From Tetrapyrgos nigripes (lineage: Eukaryota > Basidiomycota > Agaricomycetes > Agaricales > Campanellaceae), in the NCBI GenBank assembly GCA_013368315.1, contig JAACJM010000026.1, positions 496,001 to 560,000 on the forward strand: a DNA stretch of 64,000 nucleotides. Direction: 5' to 3'. Both the position numbers and the translations under genes were made by a program. How positions within the stretch are numbered: position 1 is the stretch's first letter; every line of letters starts with the position of its first letter. The notes beneath the pieces are model-generated. The model did not search any database and had not been told where the DNA came from. It saw only the letters and a list, made by a program, of their open reading frames with translations. Shown in pieces: positions 24,001 to 33,541 of this stretch.

Positions 24001-25323
24001 CCTTCAACCTTTCAAGCATGGGTGGCACAACGGTCTCTCGATAACGAGCAAACGACGCCATCATTCCTTTCGCAAGGGCTTCCATGCAGCCAGCTGCGAC
24101 CATTACACAATTGATGTTTGCATCGCTCTGAATTCTGGTAGCCAAGGCCTTCGATAAGTCCCCCAGCTCCGAAGCCTCTTTGATACGTGGAGTGCCGTTC
24201 AACAATGTTTGAAGTTCGTCTAATACTTCCTTCCTCTCCTTCCATTTCGAAGATGTCAGCGCAGAGGAGAGGCTGCTGGGAAGTTTAGGTACAATGTCTA
24301 CGGGCTCTGCGAACGCGCGGGGATCCAGATCAACAGGTTCTGGCAAAAACGTAATCAGATACAACCCAAATACAAACGGAGACTAGGATAGACTTACCTG
24401 CATCGTCCTCAGCACCGCCTGTACCACCTTCTTCCTCATTCTCAGCAGCCATCTCCGCGTCCCGAGCTTGCGACCGAGTTAATCGCTCTGGTTTCAGCGT
24501 CCCTTTCCCTTTCCCTTCCCTTTCCATGTTCTCAAAAGCCTCCTTCAGTTCCTTGACTTGAACCGGCTTCAGCTCAGCAAGCCACGGCTCTATTCCGGGT
24601 CCAATATACTGATATAGGTTATGTGCAAGAAGAGTTCCCTCCGAACGAACAGTCTTGTCGGAATGAGCGAATATCTTTGGTAGGGTTTTGAGTACAGGAG
24701 GGGGAGGTGTGGTCTGTGTACCAAATAACCTGGCAGAGCAGTTTAAAGGAAGAAATTATTGCCGTTACAACTACGAAAACTCACCTTATAATCTCTTTCA
24801 AAGCAATTACACATCCAGCCACGGTCTTGGGTTGTTTGGCGTTCAAGCCAGGTATGATATCAGTCTACAATGTTCGAGAAATGAGTCAATGTACGAGTTG
24901 TAATTTCCAAGTACGCACCACAACTCCAGCACCACTGTTCTCGACTTCCACATACTGCATGATAAGTTCTACCGCTTGAGCTTTCGTACCAGCTCTCGCA
25001 GACCCGAGGCATTTGTCGACTAATGCGGGCACCACTGCTTCACGCGTTTTGGCTGCAGTTTCGCCCGCGAATTTGACCAAGGCCACGATACATTCCACTC
25101 CTTTTTCTTGAGCAACAGCATTAGAGTCGGTAACAATCTTCTTGAGGAGATCAGGATTATTGATGTACGGCCTGAAAGCAGGATCCGAATCCGATGCGGT
25201 ATTTTGGAAAGTTTTGACGAGAGATTCGTAGGCGCTGACACGAGCTTTCCAATTCTTGTGGGCCAGACGATCGTTGACTGGCATAGACGAGAAGTCCTCT
25301 TCCTGGGGAGGTGGCCCGTCCAT
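18010..25323 (-). CDS. XMAP215/Dis1/Stu2-family microtubule polymerase
   Basis: Very large gene, estimated at about 2,100 residues. The start MDGPPPQEEDFSSMPVNDRL opens TOG1 (NWKARVSAYESLVKTF, ending near 24540). TOG2 starts VDIVPKLPSSLSSALTSSKW (about 24300-23560). A Lys/Pro-rich linker follows, then TOG3 (LLADLTDSNWKTRLAALEEM, about 23040-22280), TOG4 (KKEALETLQSILDQG, about 22030-21430), a Pro/Ala/Ser linker, and TOG5 (about 21000-20200; KVAKTRQGALDELGSLLKK). After a basic Ser-Pro repeat comes a helical region and a C-terminal module (IGHISSETTGALHKEGITEL; FRKYINRALASR) like the C-terminal domain of CKAP5. TOG arrays bind free tubulin and speed plus-end growth; the basic linkers bind the lattice. 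Ascomycete yeast homologues have two TOGs, so this is the long, animal-like form. All introns I checked are GT-AG. Confidence 0.9.
19950..20119 (-). repeat. Basic Pro/Ser-Pro repeats in TOG-protein linker
   Basis: The encoded segment repeats GGIPRPASP twice and then LARPASPVHRPASP, about 55 residues after TOG5. The run is basic and rich in Ser-Pro, typical of microtubule-lattice binding and of proline-directed kinase targets. The SRIGGIP pieces loosely resemble SxIP EB1-binding motifs but do not match exactly. Confidence 0.6.
23208..23401 (-). repeat. Tandem exon-intron duplication in TOG-protein gene
   Basis: Read on the minus strand, one exon ends GKPPARLL, then comes a 55-nt intron (23347-23401), an 84-nt exon starting AQKNK and ending GKPPARLL (23263-23346), another 55-nt intron (23208-23262), and an exon starting AQKNK. 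Both introns share CGTATTCAT near their 3' halves and are equal in length. This is best read as a 139-bp tandem duplication of exon end plus intron within the linker between TOG2 and TOG3. Confidence 0.75.
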
Positions 25324-25805
25324 GTTGGTGAAGGAGTGGTTCGAAGGATGGTTTAAAGTCGACTTATTGCACTCACGTGCAGTCGACCATTTGTTCAATT
25401 TTGTTGACTTGATACTGGAGTCACGTCTTCCTGCAGTCTGTAAAGCAACATACATCATCCCAATCGATTGTTGAAAAGTAAAAGACTATCATATTGGTCT
25501 ACATGCACTGTAAAGTCACAAAACAAAACAAAAAAACTACAGAGCACGTAGGAACTTGTATACAGAGCCTATAGGCCTGCTAGAGTACCATCTCTCGGAT
25601 GTCCACGTCCGGCATGAAAAATGCAAGGCAGTTGCTTACTGGTTTCCTAGCGGAATATGGTCTACGACGTCTATGAAGCCGCAGCCTGTCATCCAAAGTC
25701 GCGCTGTACTACTTGGAGCTTGAACCATAAAGAGATACATGTACAACAGGGACGTGGGAATTCGATAAATTGAAACTTTTTTGTTCACTTCTGTCCACAT
25801 TCGTT
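25324..25805. promoter_or_regulatory. Divergent promoter of TOG protein and NOC3
   Basis: 482 bp separate the two start codons. An E-box-like CACGTG lies at 25374-25379, flanked by AGTCGAC on both sides (25357-25363 and 25381-25387). This could be a bHLH site, but binding is untested. No ORF is supported here. Confidence 0.4.
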
Positions 25806-28619
25806 ATGGGTAAACGTCCCTCGACCACTGCGCAGGTAATACTCGCGTGCATAACTTGTATGCTTGTTCTGATTCAGAAATAGCCCTCTGCGTCGAAGAA
25901 GCGTAAACTCAACTCGGGTGCCAAGTCCCAAATACCGAAGAAAAAGTCAAAGGGCAAAGAAAAGGCTGCCGACCGAGGCACTATTCCCATTCCAAATGCT
26001 GATGATGATGAAGACATACAGCTCTCAGATCAAGATCTTGAGTTCTTCCAGGATCACGGACAGTCGGCACAATTCTTAGACAATTTGGACCGCAAAGGGA
26101 TATCCAGGTGAGTTACTCTTGTAATTTTACATCTTGGATTCGGCTTGACCATCCAACCAGGAGCAAAAAGGAGACAGACAGACTGCATCAACTCAACAAA
26201 CCTACTCGGAAAGCTCCTGTGGATGATGACCTTCCCTCTGTCGACTCTCATGACGAGGACGATGGCATATGGGACAGTGATAATGATGACGAGTCAGGGG
26301 GGTTTTTTGACGACGAAAATGGACTACACTTTGATTCAGACGCTGAAATGCCATACGAGGCTGTTCCTAGGAAAGTGCACGATGCCTCTGACAAGCCAGG
26401 AATTTCGCGTTTACCCATCAAACTTCCAGGCGGCCAAATCCAAGAAACGGGTCGCATAAGTGTATCTTCCGCAGAGTCTTCGGAAAGTGAGTCAGAAGAA
26501 GAGGCCGTGCATAGGAATGTGGACACTGTGAGACGTGATGATGTCGCGACCGGTGCACGTTTTAGTAGACCTGCAGTAGTTGATGTTATCGCCAACAAGT
26601 CTCGCAAAACCAGAATACAGGCTGCCAAAGATCAAATTGCCAGTATTTGCCAGGAAATTGTATCGGATCCCGAGAATAATGTAAGTTACCCGTTGGTTCA
26701 CGGAAATTTTGCAACTCTGACGATGGAATCTAGCTCGGTTTGCTGCGGCGTTTACACACATTCTCACTGCCGTCCATCTCTTCACCTTCACATCCAGAAC
26801 CGGTACCGAATGATGTATTAATTCGCAAACTCGCTATTCTGTCGCAACTGGCTGTCTTCAAGGATATCATTCCAGGTTACCGTGTACGAGCCTTGACTGA
26901 CAAGGAAAAGGCAGAAAAAGTTAGTCAGGCTGTTGCACGGACTCGGGACTGGGAGCAAGGTCTCATCTCCGTGTATCAATCCTATCTACGGTCCCTGGAG
27001 CAGGAACTCAAAGGTTGGCCAATCTCGATCTCTCACTTTTTTTGAGATGTACTGACGGCTCGAAGCACGCAGCGAGCTGGCAGAAATCTCTCTGCAATCC
27101 ATCTGCACCCTTCTTACCGAAGTCACTCATTTCAACTTTCGCGTCAATCTCATGAGTTGCATCGTGGCTCAGTTGAGCAGGAAAGCTTGGAGCGCGGTTA
27201 GTGTTTTGTCGGTTTGTACATTGACATGCAGTCCGTTGATTAACCGGCACGTCAATTTTAGGCATCTGATCTATGTCTAAACGCGCTGATCCAAGTCTTT
27301 CGGGAGGACCTTACTGGAGTGGCATCTTTGGAAGTGGTGCGACTGCTGAATCGCATGATCAAGGAGAAGCGCTTCAACGTTCACCCTACTGTCTTGGCAT
27401 GTCTTCTTCACCTCCGTCTGAAAAATGAACTTGGTGTACGTTCTTCGGAGACTAAGGCTGACAGGGAAACTTCCAAACCGGTCAAACTACGCTCCAAAGG
27501 AAAGGAAGCGGCTCGGCGGGCGAAAGGAAAAACAACGGACCAGCCTCATTTGAGCAAGAAGGCCCGGAAAGCTCTCAAGGAGACCAAGGAAATTGAACGA
27601 GAGTTTCGTGATGCTGAAGCTGAGGTGGACAAGGAGGAGCGTGCTGTAACCGTAAGTGAAGTTTCCGACACGTTCTTAGCCCTTGGAAAAGGCAACTGTG
27701 TCCTGATACCTCTTTGTAGCACACTGAAACGCTGAAGCATCTCTTCGTGCTTTATTTTGGCATCCTGAAAAACCCCAAGCCCACGCCACTGTTACCTTCC
27801 GCCTTGGAGGGTATTGCTAGATTCGCGCATCTAGTCAATATCGATTTCTTCAAAGATCTCCTGAAAGTTCTCAAAGGCCATATTGAGCGTGATACGGAAG
27901 GTGACGAAGACGATGACGGAAATGTTATCCCTGATGAGCAAAAAACGAAGCAACGTCTACTATGCATCGTGACTGCCTTCGAGCTTCTGTCCGGTCAGGG
28001 TCAGTACTTCTTATCTCATCCCAGAACTCATGGGGCCTAACTTATTTTACGGAAAATTATTTTCCTAGGCGAATCTCTTAACATCGATCTCAGCGATTTC
28101 ATAACCCATCTATATGCGATCATCCTTCCTCTCGCACTTGTACCTAATATTGATGTCGCACAACCAAACTCGCAGGTGATGAAAGAGACCCTGACGACGA
28201 ATTTCCCGAGGGAGCGCCCTTCATCAGCCTCCATATCCATCGCAGACATGTTATTCAAAGCCCTCAATATCGCATTCTCACCACGTACATTAGGGAAAGC
28301 CACCGCTTCCTCGTCCCGTTCCGCCGCTTTCATCAAGCGTCTCTTGACAGCTTCCTTACACTGGCCTGCCACTCCTGTGTTGCGAGTGTTGTCTTTTGTG
28401 CAAAGTCTGATCTCCAAGGATCCGAAACTAGAGGCGTTACTCACAACGGAAGAACGGACATTCGATGGCATCTATCGTCCGGAGGTGGATGATCCTCAGT
28501 TGTGTAATCCATTTGGAACGACGTTGTGGGAGTTGCAGATGCTCCACACGGGACATATAGACCCACAGGTGAGGGAAGAAGCTAGATCGCTAATGCAGCT
28601 GGGCAGTGGTGGCAGGTAG
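25806..28619 (+). CDS. NOC3: Nucleolar complex protein 3
   Basis: Exon 1 is short (MGKRPSTTAQ); exon 2 begins PSASKKRKLNSGAKSQIPKK, a nuclear/nucleolar localisation signal. Then come acidic stretches (DDDEDIQLSDQDLEFF; DEDDGIWDSDNDDESGG). The NOC3 domain includes ICQEIVSDPENN joined to LGLLRRLHTFSLPS, VFKDIIPGYRVRALTDKEKA and WEQGLISVYQSYLRSLEQEL. The helical CBF-like repeat region includes VNLMSCIVAQLSRKAWSAAS, TLKHLFVLYFGILKN and WPATPVLRVLSFVQSLISK. It ends with LNPFGTTLWEL-type sequence (CNPFGTTLWELQMLHTGH). NOC3 acts with NOC2 in pre-60S export and also in replication licensing. Length about 800 residues, complete. Confidence 0.92.
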
Positions 28620-30298
28620 ATCGGGGGGGTGCAGAAAGAAAAAAAAATTTCTAGAGTACGTGTATGTCCACAATTATCTAGTTTTGGTTACCGCTTGCTC
28701 TACCTATGTACGTAGGAACGTCGGTCTTTCTCCGCGATCATTATTGGAAAAAGGTTCTGTGTGAAGATCTGACAAGCGAAAGACGGGAGACGGTGTGGCC
28801 AGCCGTACCTTCTCGTTTCAGTTTTCCAGTTTTGGCCGCAACGCCTATGACTTTATTTTTGGCCTTCTTCGCCGCTATGAAATATGCCCTAAGTATTCAA
28901 ATTTCAAAGTGAAACCCGGCGGTTTTTCGAAGAATCCTGATAGCGTCGCGTGCGGCGTAAGGGCAGGCAATCCGGATTGCGTCGGAGGATAAACAAATCG
29001 CTATTCACGGTAACGAAAGCCACTTCCTTACGCCCAATGCTTAGCTAGGCGCCTAGGCACGCCTAGACGTGATGGTCGAGTGAAGCTTAAGTGAAGCATA
29101 CATATGGTACCCCACCACTGATAAAGTAAAATATTTGACATCGAGTGCGAACAACGACAAGTACAGGTCCGAGGAACCCATAACCTACCGCCTTTCGGCG
29201 TCTACACTCCAGAATTGGATGTGCTATCATGATGTAATATCAGTGCATTATGGGTGTCTGGGTTTTACCGGGCAGCGGGTGATCTTGGTAGAACCGACGT
29301 TGTATATAGATTTTTTCGTATTGATCTTCAGCAGCACTAAAATCAGGTTCGTGGGTGGCAGAAGGTGGCAGATCGTCGCGGAGTTCCGGGTCTGCTTAGA
29401 GTATAGCTTCATCGGAACATATAGATACTAGTGATATGTGCACAAGTCCCGTGAAACTAGGCATCGAGGCACCCCCGTGGCGCCGGTAAATAAAAAGTGG
29501 CAATGACGAAGGTCAAAGCGAGAAATTTTACAAACAACAGGGTCCCGTTATAGACTCAGTAGACGATACATGTTCGATTCTCGTACTTACTATGAATACA
29601 ATAATACGAAACAAAATCCAGTTCGAACGAAGAAAAAGCATGTACCAGTGAAAGCCAGCTACGGAGATATTCCATATCCGAGACACCTAATAAAACAATC
29701 GGTACAGTAATATGTTCAGTCGTGAAGAGAAAGGAAAGGCCCCGGAATGACGCCACTTGGTGGGCAAGAATACTTCGAAAACAGTGGAAAAATGCGAATG
29801 TGACCTAGCCTAGAGAGGAAACGTGAATGTCAGGCGTGCACAGATCGCGACATGTGAGAATGAGAAGAAAAAACAAGAATATGACGGTAAAGAAGCGACG
29901 AAGATCGAGATCGACTAGATAGAAAAGATAGGGCAAAGATAGGGTCATGAAGAAAAAATCTGCAAGATGGATTAAGATTGTATTACAGTACTGTAATAAA
30001 GTTCCGGTCAACTTCTGGGTGCGTAATATACGTGGTGATAGTTCCGTATTTCGAGAAAGCAAAGAGGTCGGTCTGGTGATACATGATACAATGGCCGGTC
30101 AGCAAGCGAGGAGGAGATAACGTAAGAGGGATGGCAACGATATTGTACACTGGGTTATACCGACAACAAGTTCGAGTTCCGGGAGCAGATGAGAGTGATC
30201 GAAAAAGCAAGACATTTCCAATGACGAAGAAAAACAGCAAAAGATCCAACACAATCCCAAAATTTTTTGTGAGACAGGCCGAGACGTGGCTGAAACAA
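28620..30298. other. Long convergent spacer, no gene seen
   Basis: Lies between the NOC3 stop (plus) and the TEA-factor stop (minus). Only short, unprotein-like ORFs are present. A 12-bp perfect palindrome CTAGGCGCCTAG is at 29045-29056, overlapped by AGGC-AC-GCCT at 29055-29064. The left part is GC-rich and the right part (29560-30298) A/T-rich. The palindromic patch may be a decayed mobile-element end, but no pair or target duplication was found. Confidence 0.5.
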
Positions 30299-31617
30299 TC
30301 AGCCCAGGGCATGCGACAGAGACGTATCGGTGGACAGAGTGGCAGCGAAGGGATAATGCTGGGGCGTTAGAGTAGGTTCAGACAGCTCGACTTTAACCGC
30401 TGGCTGAGGGGATGGGTTTACTAACTGAAAATAAGAGTCTGGAGACATGGGTGCCATCGGAGAAGCACCGGGGTGATAACGCTGGAAACGTAGGAGCTGC
30501 GCTGCTGGCTGGCTAATTTGTCGAACGAGCTCGTAGAAGACGAAGAGTACAGTAAAATTGTCGACAACGATCTCCTGAGTGATGGTGGCACGAATGTCTG
30601 AGAGCAAGTTAATGACGGGGGAAAAAAAGAACTGCAAGGGTATACATACTGGGATCGATCCATCTGCATCGGTCAAGACTGGAGGAAGGAATCACAACGT
30701 GTGGACTACCGAGCTCGATGGAGGTCACGTCAAGGGCGCCAGTTTCCGTGGAAGCGCGCACACCCTGGTGAAAAACTTTGGTGGTGCACTTTGCGGAAGA
30801 ATTCCACAGGGCGGCAAGAGAGAGATTGGCGCTGAAGCCATGGAGTGTGGCTGGACAAAAGATGTCGTTGACGGAAGGAACGCATAGACGTATTTTAAGG
30901 ACAACAGGCATGGTGTATATCGGCGGTAGAGGAAGCGCGTCTATTCTGACAGTAAAGGGTTCCATGCCATCAGCGAAGAGGGAAAAGGCCGTAACAAAAT
31001 TTGTGCTGTTGAGCTGTCTGAAGGGCTGTTGATACTCCTCTGGAGTCAGATGAACTGCATTGTACTCGGGGCTCGAATGTGTAGAGGACGAGGTGATGTC
31101 TGAAACTGAAAAGTTGGGCGAGGATGCGGGTGACACCGAGTCTGAATCGTCGAAAGAAGATAGACAGGACGGCGAGTCCTCCGTTTTGTAGACTTTGTCC
31201 TCGAGACCGAACAGTAGATTGGATTCTGGACGAAGGAGATGAGAGACGCGACGTGATGGATATGATCGAACGTACCGGGCTGGCCTTTCCACATATTCCT
31301 CAAGACCTGGAGATGGCTTGCGACCTGCTTTTTGGTACGAATTATATCATGAGAGCGAAGATACTCGACGAGGAACTGATTTCTCCAGCGAGAACGACCA
31401 GTGGAGTAGGAGGCCCAGGGTGAGCGCCAGTAAGCGCGAAGGCCTAATATGTCGAAATGAATATAGGGGGGCAGACGTACAACGTGAACATACCTTCGAC
31501 AAAGACCTGCTCGACGAGCTCTGGCCAGACTTCACCACCGGAGTTGCCGGAGGAGTGCTGTTTCAAAAGCTTGTAGTGTTTGCGCTGAGGAGTGATAGAA
31601 GACTTTGGGGAGGACAT
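30299..31617 (-). CDS. TEA/ATTS-domain transcription factor (Tec1/AbaA type)
   Basis: Start ATG 31617 gives MSSPKSSITPQRKHYKLL, then GGEVWPELVEQVFVEG joined over a GT-AG intron to LRAYWRSPWASYS, GRSRWRNQFLVEYLRSHDI and IRTKKQVASHLQVLRNMWKG. This is a full TEA DNA-binding domain at residues of about 25-100; the last helix (KKQVASHLQVL) matches the recognition helix. The rest contains a Ser/Asp-rich segment (SFDDSDSVSPASSPNFSVSD) and a C-terminal part ending with two short exons. The family (Tec1, AbaA, TEAD) binds CATTCC/T-like sites and controls filamentation or conidiation; the role here is unknown. It diverges from VPS23 with 159 bp between ATGs. Confidence 0.9.
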
Positions 31618-31776
31618 GCTTGAGACAAAAACACCAACACAGCTCGTTATATACGCAGATGTCAGTGAGATCCGATGACGATCTGGCCCGGAGCACTGGG
31701 TCAGACTTGCCTCAATGGGGCTATCGGCTGTGCCGGCCGGTCGGCAGATCTCGATTGCCCTTGTCGAAAGTCTGCA
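31618..31776. promoter_or_regulatory. Compact divergent promoter, TEA factor and VPS23
   Basis: 159 bp between ATG codons. A palindromic TATATA is at 31648-31653, about 31 bp from the TEA-factor ATG. No CATTCC TEA site was noticed within the interval. Confidence 0.45.
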
Positions 31777-33185
31777 ATGTCGTTGACGCAAAAGTGGTTG
31801 TCCAACGCTGTCGTCGCCTACGACCGCCCCAACCACGTCTATGCCGACGTCGACAGCGTTCTCCAGCTCTTCCAGACCCTCCGGCCCAAGTCAGATGTCT
31901 ATACTTGGGACGATGGCCGCACACAACTGCTGCTGTGTGTCCATGGTGTTCTGCCCATCTCTTTTCGCAATGCATCCTATCACATCCCCATCGCCGTCTG
32001 GCTGACGCGCTCGTATCCATCAGATCCACCCATCGCCTACGTCGTGCCCACTCAGGACATGCTCATCAAGGCCGGTCCCCATCTCGATCTCAGCGGACGC
32101 GTCTCCATCGACTATCAAGCCCAATGGCAGCGAAAGAGCGAGTCTTGTTCTCTTGCAGGTCTTCTTGAAGCCATGCAGGTCCATTTTTCACGCGATCCGC
32201 CTGTCTATGCAAAACCAAAGCAGCAGCAGCAGCAGCAGCCCTCTCCTCCAACTTATGCTCCTCCTCATCAGCAACCACCCGTTCCTCCTCCACCTCCACC
32301 ACCACCACATCCTCCCCAGTTTGTTCCGACGCCTCCGCCACCACCACCACAACCTCCCCAGATACCCCAATCTGTACCTCCTCCTCCCCATTTCGTCCCA
32401 TTTCCACCCCAATCTGTATCACCACCCTATTTCATCCCTTCTCCACCCCAATCAGTATCTCCACCCCATTTCATCCCTTCTCCACCCCAATCAGTTCCTC
32501 CTCCCAATTTACTCGACGAAGACCCTATCCCTATCGCTGCATCGGCTGCTGTACCTCCTCGTCCTCCAAATCCAGAACTTTTACGTCTCCATGACCAAAT
32601 TCATGCCAAACTAACCTCCGAACTCAATTCTCTCCATCAAGCTCTAGTCCTCGATGCTGAACGTCTCAGAGCCTATCAAGCTGATCTTCTCGCCGGCGAG
32701 CCCGCAATTCGAGATGAGATAGCTCGTCTTGAAGCCGTCCGAGATGTCTGTCGGACCGTAGTCACAAGACACCGTGATACGGTCAATCTCACAGAAAAAA
32801 ACATCTCCGACCTGCGTCGGAAGGGCGACCCGGAGGTTGACGAATTAGTTTGCTCCACTACTATTGTTCACAACCAGTGCGCGAAAACCCCATCTACTCA
32901 TTTTACCCACACAAACTCACCCTCTTTTCCAGACTAATCGACCTTGTTGCGGAAGATAATGCGATAGAAGACACCATTTATCATTTCCATAGGGCGCTCT
33001 CTACAGGTCGCATTGATCTAGAAAGATTTTTGAGGGTACGTTCTCCGTCTTCCCAACATTTCTTTCTCACATCAATTGTGTTTTTTTAGACCACCCGTGT
33101 ACTTGCAGAAGAACAGTTCATGAAACGCGCCCTAATAGAAAAGATCAAAGCTAGTTTACCGATGGGATCTCCTTGGACTTCTTGA
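31777..33185 (+). CDS. VPS23: ESCRT-I subunit Vps23/TSG101
   Basis: MSLTQKWLSNAVVAYDRPNH opens the UEV domain (residues about 1-140): YTWDDGRTQLLLCVHGVLPI, YHIPIAVWLTRSYPSDPPIA and YVVPTQDMLI. The UEV lacks the catalytic Cys of true E2 enzymes and binds ubiquitin and P(S/T)AP motifs. A Gln run and a long Pro-rich linker follow, with a 13-residue tandem repeat. Then a coiled coil (LHDQIHAKLTSELNSLHQAL) and the steadiness box after an intron: LIDLVAEDNAIEDTIYHFHR, TTRVLAEEQFMKRALIEKI. It sorts ubiquitinated membrane cargo at endosomes. The start is chosen at the UEV; the frame is open further upstream, but that part overlaps the promoter. Confidence 0.93.
32392..32508 (+). repeat. 39-nt tandem repeat (3 copies) in VPS23 linker
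   Basis: Three near-identical 13-residue units: FVPFPPQSVSPPY, FIPSPPQSVSPPH and FIPSPPQSVPPPN. Copies 2 and 3 are also almost identical at the DNA level, so the expansion is recent. It may vary in number between strains. Confidence 0.8.
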
Positions 33186-33541
33186 AAAGGAACCCACAAA
33201 CACATCTTGCTTTTGTCTTTGACAACACAGCTTGTGCCTTGGAGCCATGTTGTACATTCCCGTTGATTCCACCTCCTCGACAAAAAACTTGCCTTTTCCG
33301 TCGACTTCTTCCCCCATTCGTACACTTTCGTACACCGCCTTGCGGTTACCCGGTCCTCCATGTACCCTAGTCATACTCTAGTCATACCCTCCCGCACCGG
33401 ACCATGGATGGAACTTGTAATATAATTGTAAACTTGAGAGATTACGTATACATCGGATACTACTACATATAGAAAGACATTCGGAATGAAATGTTCCGAA
33501 TGTTCCGACCAAACCAAGGAAAGCAGACAGCTGACTAAAAC
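33186..33541. other. Convergent 3' spacer, no gene seen
   Basis: Between the VPS23 stop and the SRC1 stop. One inexact inverted repeat around ATTCGGAATGAAATGTTCCGAAT (two arms, ATTCGGAA and TTCCGAAT, at about 33479-33501) could form a hairpin. No coding signal. Confidence 0.5.

Noticed and set aside
31675..31776. N-terminal extension of VPS23 from ATG 31675
   Set aside because: Adds 34 residues with scattered Cys and no likeness to UEV proteins, which start MSLTQ-like at this point; it would also consume most of the shared promoter.
32090..32425. Minus-strand ORFs inside VPS23
   Set aside because: Created by proline- and glutamine-codon repeats on the coding strand; the peptides are low-complexity Val/Glu or Trp/Arg runs.
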